From the NCBI GenBank assembly GCA_019426215.1, contig CM033391.1, positions 20,262,708-20,326,707 on the forward strand: DNA of 64,000 bases, read 5' to 3'. A program made the translations under genes and the position numbers. Below, one piece after another: positions 58,637-64,000 of the stretch (within the stretch, counting starts at the first letter, position 1; each line of letters begins with the position of its first letter). The DNA comes from Buddleja alternifolia. Taxonomy: Eukaryota; Streptophyta; Magnoliopsida; Lamiales; Scrophulariaceae. Below the pieces are notes generated by a model. It made no database searches, was not told the origin of the DNA, and saw only the letters and a list, made by a program, of their open reading frames with translations.

Positions 58637-58645
58637 GAATAAGAC
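58637..58645. other. Tandem-duplication junction with filler bases
   Basis: GAATAAGAC, followed by an ambiguous T, fits neither the LTR (which continues CATTATATT) nor the sequence left of 41258. To its left the text is SIRE LTR; to its right it is the copy of 41258 onward. Filler of this kind suggests end joining. Confidence 0.75.
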
Positions 58646-59728
58646 TTGTTTATTTCTTTAATAAAAAAAGAAAGGAATGAGATGAAAAGTAGAAAACAGG
58701 GAAGAAATATAAAGCAAGGGTAAAAAAGGTAGGTTATATATCTTTTTACATATAGGGGTGGCGGATGCCAAATTTTAATACATAAGGGGTGGTCTTTGCT
58801 ACAACGCAATATCTCATGGTAGGTGGATATAAATAACCCCTAAAATAGCACATGTTGTGCAAGGACCCAAAATGTTTTTGCCACTAACTTGTAGGACTAG
58901 AATTGTCAATTTCTCATGATCTGCATAACTGAAATTGCAAGTTCACCAAACACAGAATTCAATTTTAATACTGTAATTTCTCATAAGTGTGACATGTTAT
59001 GATTTTTTTCCTCCAAAATTGAAAATTATTATTTTTTTAAAAAAAATCTTGTGCCCTGCACGTGCAAATTTTCGACCAACTCAATTTATTTTTAATCCTG
59101 TAACTAAGGGCCAACCTGTAAATTATGACACAACAATTGAGAGGCGCTAATTTTCAAATTTTCGTAACAAATTTCACCGAAGATTAAAAAAAAAAAAAAG
59201 TGGTCGGAAAGTGGCATACAACTATCACATGACCATCTAATTTTGGAACTTTTCATCTTTGGGGGGATAAAATATCATATGTTGTATATGTGAAGACCAA
59301 ATTTTTTTTGCCCCACTAATTTGTAGGACTAAAATTGTAAGTTAACATAGAATAAAGTTGCAGTTTTAGTCATGTAAGTTATGCTAACTGGTATTTTTTG
59401 CCTCTAAAATTGAAAATTTCCACTTAAAAAAGCCATGTGTCAGACAAATGTACATTTTCTATCTCTAAAATTGAATTTGTATTTTGGTTGGGAAAGAAGG
59501 TAGGTTAAGTAAGATGGTGAAAAAGAAAAAGAAAAGTAAGAAAATATAAAATAATTAATGAGGGCGGGAGGAATTGAACACATGCTCTCCTGAAACTCGC
59601 TGAAAGGAAAGCCTTAACAATTGACTTGACTTTGAACTTTGTCAGAGCTACTATTTTAATATTGGATCCAAACCCAAAGCCCACGATCTATGGACCACAG
59701 ACCCGAACTCGGCCCACGCCCGTGTCCG

Positions 59729-61401
59729 TGTTAGGTGTATCCCCTTAATCCTAATGAGGAATTAGATTCGGTAGGGTTTTGATAAGTTATTTTGTACAAA
59801 CAATTATATATTTAGATTTATAGAATAAATGTTTTGATTTTGTTCATATAAATCTAAATGACATTTAAATGTGTTGAACAAATAAGTTTTTGAAATTTGA
59901 AGATAGACTTTCCACCTGTTATGGTTGAGAGGAGGCACAGGAAGAGTCAAGTACTTAATCTCTTAATGATGGTTCGCAAGTTAAGTAATTTTAATTGAGA
60001 AATTCAACTCGTATGACACCTACTTTGACAAGGAAGTGTCAGTCGAAAACTGATTTGATAATGGGAGCTGGTGTCATGAATATAGTTAATGGAATTAACA
60101 TATTTGAACTCGACTCGCATTAATCCAATCACATGGGTACATACTCTTTGACAGTCAATGAATGAGATTAAGATTGCAATAATATGTGTGAACTTTAGAC
60201 CTGAGGAGTTATTTACAATATGCTTGTAGTATTGGATATGTTACCAGAGTAGTTAAACCCGTATCACCTGTTAGGTGGAATAAAGTACGATTCACATGGT
60301 GCATTCGACATTGTAAGATAACTGTCAATATGAGATTCACCTTCTCGATAGTAAACAAGTATGTGACCTGTACAATCATAAGTAATTGAAATTACAAAGT
60401 CTTTGGCCAAAGTATATAAACTAACTAGTGATGGTCACTAAGGGTAGTTTGGTAATTTTACATTATTATGATTACTAAGTATAGCATCAAGTTCTATGAG
60501 TTTGACGTACCATGGCTCTTACTTGATCAGGTCACGTCGGTGAAAAGTTTATACGCATATGGTATTAATAATCAATGTTCATGATGACATATTCATCTCG
60601 TATTCAATTGGGCTACGATTTGGTTCCACGGTGCTGGCTAGGTGACAACCTTAGCCTTTGGAATCCTTCCATTGTCAATTGAATCGAGCCTAGAGAGTCG
60701 CGCTATGTGAAGAAAAGGAATAATTTTCTATGCGAAGGGTATTTAGGTAAATTCACGTTAGATGTGATTGACTAACAAAATGGATTTCATGATTTAATTT
60801 AAGATATTTTATTAGATTAAATAAACTAATTAAATCATTTAATTCATAAGTTAAATTAATTGAAAATTAATTTATAAGTTAGATTAAATTAATTGGATTA
60901 AAGTAATTAATTAAAAGTCAATTGGATTGGACTTGAATTTAATTAATTACACATGGGCTAAGGTGGAACAAAGCCCGAAAGCCAATTCCACATAACCCTA
61001 GCGGCAGCCTCTCACTAATTGGACTGGGGTTTTTTATTATCTTGGTATAAGTTGTTAGTGAGTGTCAGAATACTACACAAGTCATAATTCTGAATCTGGC
61101 TTTGAGCCAAAGAAACCTAGAGCAAAAATAAAAGAAAAAATTCACTCCCTCTCTCCATCTAGCCACCGCCGTCATAGTTGCAGGGGAAGAGATTAGAGAT
61201 TTCTTTGAGATTTTTCTTCAGCATGATAATCTAGAGGCAGGAGTCTGGGCTGCGGCTGATTATTTGAGTTTTGTCGCTAAGAGGTAATTCAATTATAATC
61301 TTTTGCAATTTTTTTATTGCGAAATAATATCATGAAACCGCGGATTCAATTTCTGGATTGATTCGAGTTAAGATTTTTATCCGCTAGACCGAATCACAAT
61401 A
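59729..61401 (+). mobile_element. Long-LTR element, 5' LTR, copy 2
   Basis: Duplicate of 42760-44432 with a few substitutions. It is followed by an unmutated TGGTATCAGAGCC (61403-61415) and then by the leader 61416-62666, whose palindromic TGGGC/GCCCA block (61680-61925) is also conserved. Confidence 0.75.
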
Positions 61402-62666
61402 GTGGTATCAGAGCCAAAATTCAGGAGATTCATGATATTCAATATATGTTTATGTATTTTATTGCATAAACATGTTTTTACATATTGTATGTAAATGGGT
61501 AATTTATGTTATGGATGCGAATATGTAAAATTAAATTTTATGTTGAAATGGATTTTTCGGGTAAAATGAAAATTGAATTGGATTCAAAATTGGTGAAAAA
61601 ATCACGTTTTCCGAAAAAATGCGTTGCCTGAAGGGCGGCGTAGAGCAGCGGTGCTGCTGTCGCCCCAATACAAATTAGGGCTGTGTTGGGCTAAGCCCAA
61701 CACCAACGTGTATAGCCCAGCGCAGAAGGTACACAGCGCTGGGCTCCGTCAGCCTAGCGCAAAAAGCAACAGCGTTGGGTCGAGCCCAGCGCAAGCAATC
61801 AATAGTGCTGGGCTTGGCCCAACACATTATTTTAAAGTCCTGGGCCGAGCCCAACTTTTGTTTTAAAATATTGACTGGGCCGGGCCCAGCATAATTAATT
61901 ATGTCGGGCTTGGCCCAACGATTTAATTGGGTTACCCAATTGTGAAATAATTAATCATGTAGGTTTGACCCAATTAAAGTTTGACCAAACTATTTATCAA
62001 TTGCGAAACCCTAATTGAATAAATTTTTCGTTTCAACTTCTAAATTGGATTTATTGAATAAATTAAATTGGATTTAAGTTTATTCAAATTCTAAATTAAA
62101 TTTAGTAAATAATTTAAATTATATTTAAGTTTATTATTTTAAATTGGATTTAATGAATAATTTAGTTGGACTTAAAAATTTTCAAACTACATTAGATTTA
62201 TTAAATGATTTAAATTAGAATTAAATTCTTTTCAAATTAAGTTGGTATGTACAAAATTAGATTTATTAAATTGGATTTAAATACCAACTTGTTTATTTTA
62301 CATTATTTTATTATGTGTTTAGATTAGATTACCCATGTGACTTTATTTGATATAGTCACACTTTAATTTGATTAAAGTAGCCAAACTAAATTGGATTTAT
62401 TTTGATATGATTAAATAAGATTTAATCAAATATTAAATTAGATTTAATGTTTAATTCACATAAGTGTTTAATTATTTTACATGCTCCTTATTTGTGTGAT
62501 GGTGACACCATGTATGGACTTAGGGTTTATCTTTGCTATCTTATCTGGGTTGTATTGGGCCAGAGTTTGAGCCTCCCATCTTGTATCTTAAATTTCATAG
62601 AATTTTTGTATAGGTTATTTCTATTTAATTGTTTAGAGATAGGCCCACTTGGCGGTTCATGGTGGT

Positions 62667-63898
62667 TGTTGGTCCCAAGTGGCATACGAAAGGGTCTAGA
62701 AGGGGGGGGGGGGGAGGGGGGAATTGAATAGACCCTGAAGTCTTTTTCGACTTCAAAAAGATTCGTATTAAAACGTTTTAGACGCTTGAAATGTAGACGC
62801 TCGACTAAGCGTTTACTTGAAATATAGACGCTTCGGCTGAGCGTCTAATGAAAATTGTTTTTAGAAAGTTAACTTTAGACTTTAAGATTTGAATACTTTA
62901 ACCAAATAGGTTTAAGCGTTCAGTTCTTTGATCAGTGTTAGTACAGCGGAATGATTTTGGAGTCTTCCTTTTTGAAAGCTTTCGTGTCACAGAAAGTATT
63001 TTAGTTGCTTAGCGTTTGATTGTGTTTTACTTAATCAATTTATGCAATGATATGATAATAAGAAAATTGACTGTAAAGTAAATAGCACAATAATTGTAAG
63101 ATTCGTTGGGTGGTGTAATCCTAACTACGTCCTTCTTCTCCTTGAACACTCGGAGGCAAACCGTTAAGATGGTTCTCAAAGAAAATCACACAGAAACTTC
63201 TACAAATTAGGGAGAGATGGATGTTGATGACTTGAGCTCCTTGATCACACAGATATCTGCTCCAAATCACTTCTATCCCCTTGCTTCTTTCACCCAGAAA
63301 TAATGCAAGTATCCAACTTCGACTTCACACAGATCGCGAGGCTTGGATGAGGTTTTTCTAAACGATTTGTTTGATTTTGATAAAGTTCAAACAACTGGGA
63401 ATATCTCAATAGTAGTGTAAGTTTCTCCGAAAAGAATGTTTGAGATATTTGGTTTACTGTCTCAGGAATTGAAGAAAAGCAAGGAGAATGTTTGCTTGAA
63501 TATTCTGGCTTTTCTGAGATTTTAAGGAATGAGACTTCAACGCAACAGCAATTTGGCTTGGAGTGGATCATTATATTTGGCTTGTTGTTGAAGTCCTATT
63601 TATAGGCATTCTTGGAAAAGTGTCCGTTTGACACATGCACAGACGCGTGTCTCTCACTTCCGCGAGTGAACCACTTTTGTCCTTTTTCTTGAAAATCTGC
63701 TGCACAAAAGTTGGTGTTGGAGTCTGTGAATGTTGACAATCCAATAGGGTGGCTTCTCCGTACGTCTGAAAGTGCTTATCACATTTAATGCTCTTATCAG
63801 CATTTAATGCATTTGAATTAAATGCCCGTTGGCCCTTAATGCACTGAGAATATTTGGATTAAACTCCTTCTGGACTTGGAAATAAATTCAGGTGAAAT
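62667..63898 (-). repeat. SIRE-like 3' LTR, copy 2, truncated at its right end
   Basis: Begins TGTTGGTCCC after the same GTGGT target bases as copy 1 and keeps the TATA box (63596-63605). The G-run reads G13-A-G7 (62702-62722). At about 63898 the match to copy 1 (which continues CCATCATTG) stops, about 355 bases before the LTR would end. Confidence 0.88.
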
Positions 63899-64000
63899 TT
63901 GACACGCTAGAAGCTAACGTGTCGAGTTTTTGGCGCCGTTTCCGGGGACTTTTCTATTTTAGTTTTTGATTTTTTTGTAAATATTTGGTTTTGCTTTGAT
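63899..64000 (+). mobile_element. End of an Athila-like 5' LTR, tRNA-Asp primer site and internal start
   Basis: GACACGCTAG...CTAACGTGTC (63901-63923) forms the same type of terminal hairpin as the solo LTRs at 13840 and 20759. It is followed by TGGCGCCGTTTCCGGGGA (63931-63948). This matches the complement of plant tRNA-Asp (GCCGTTGCCGGGG) with one mismatch, the primer known for Athila-type gypsy elements. Only about 25 bases of LTR are present; the internal region continues beyond the window. Confidence 0.8.

Larger units (their letters stand above)
58646..63898. repeat. Tandem duplication, copy 2 (partial, at least 5.25 kb)
   Basis: Repeats 41258-46928 without the 414-bp MITE. It includes the non-coding stretch, the long LTR (59729-61401), the standard primer site, the leader and the SIRE-like 3' LTR inserted at the identical base. 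It ends abruptly at about 63898. The open frames at 61624-61866, 62447-62731 and 63290-63571 are duplicates of non-genic frames in copy 1. Confidence 0.88.

Overview
The window is nuclear DNA from a flowering plant, almost certainly a eudicot. It is AT-rich, has U2-type introns, and is crowded with plant LTR retrotransposons, LINE fragments and MITEs. Genus cannot be read from it. I see two host genes. A tetraspanin lies on the minus strand (exon 1 at 15500-15997, exon 2 at 5077-5394, with a 10.1 kb intron full of transposon debris). A plastid-targeted enolase, ENO1, lies on the plus strand (seven exons, 35704-39177, 494 codons plus stop). Everything else is mobile-element DNA, repeats or unassigned spacer. 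I found no tRNA, rRNA, CRISPR or bacterial-type operon.

Layout. 1-3680: Ty3/gypsy protease fragment and a deleted LINE. 5077-15997: tetraspanin gene; its intron holds a 2.3 kb LTR, a second LTR fragment, a decayed copia element and an Athila-like solo LTR with an exact 5-bp target duplication. 17952-20781: second Athila-like solo LTR, itself carrying a 655-bp hAT-type element and a 583-bp solo LTR. 22060-35231: a LINE whose zinc-knuckle and RNase H parts are separated by about 12 kb of later insertions (a copia element with a non-autonomous tRNA-Arg-primed gypsy element inside its gag, a minus-strand long-LTR element and a MITE). 35704-39177: ENO1. 39446-39839: hAT MITE next to ENO1.

41258-64000: a young tandem duplication. 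The unit 41258-58636 holds a long-LTR element with a SIRE/Maximus-like copia element (minus strand, gag-PR-IN-RT-RH plus an extra ORF region) inserted in it. The copy restarts at 58646 after about 9 bases of filler and runs to about 63898, where it breaks into the end of an Athila-like LTR followed by a tRNA-Asp primer site. The breakpoint removed the U3/TATA part of the SIRE 5' LTR. A 414-bp Tourist-like MITE is in copy 1 only; copy 2 keeps the empty site.

The two host genes have no evident functional link. The window is most useful as a record of ordered nested insertions, several with exact target-site duplications, and of a tandem duplication that can be placed in that order. I found nothing I would call a new molecular system. 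All element names come from motifs and structure read by eye; no database search was run.
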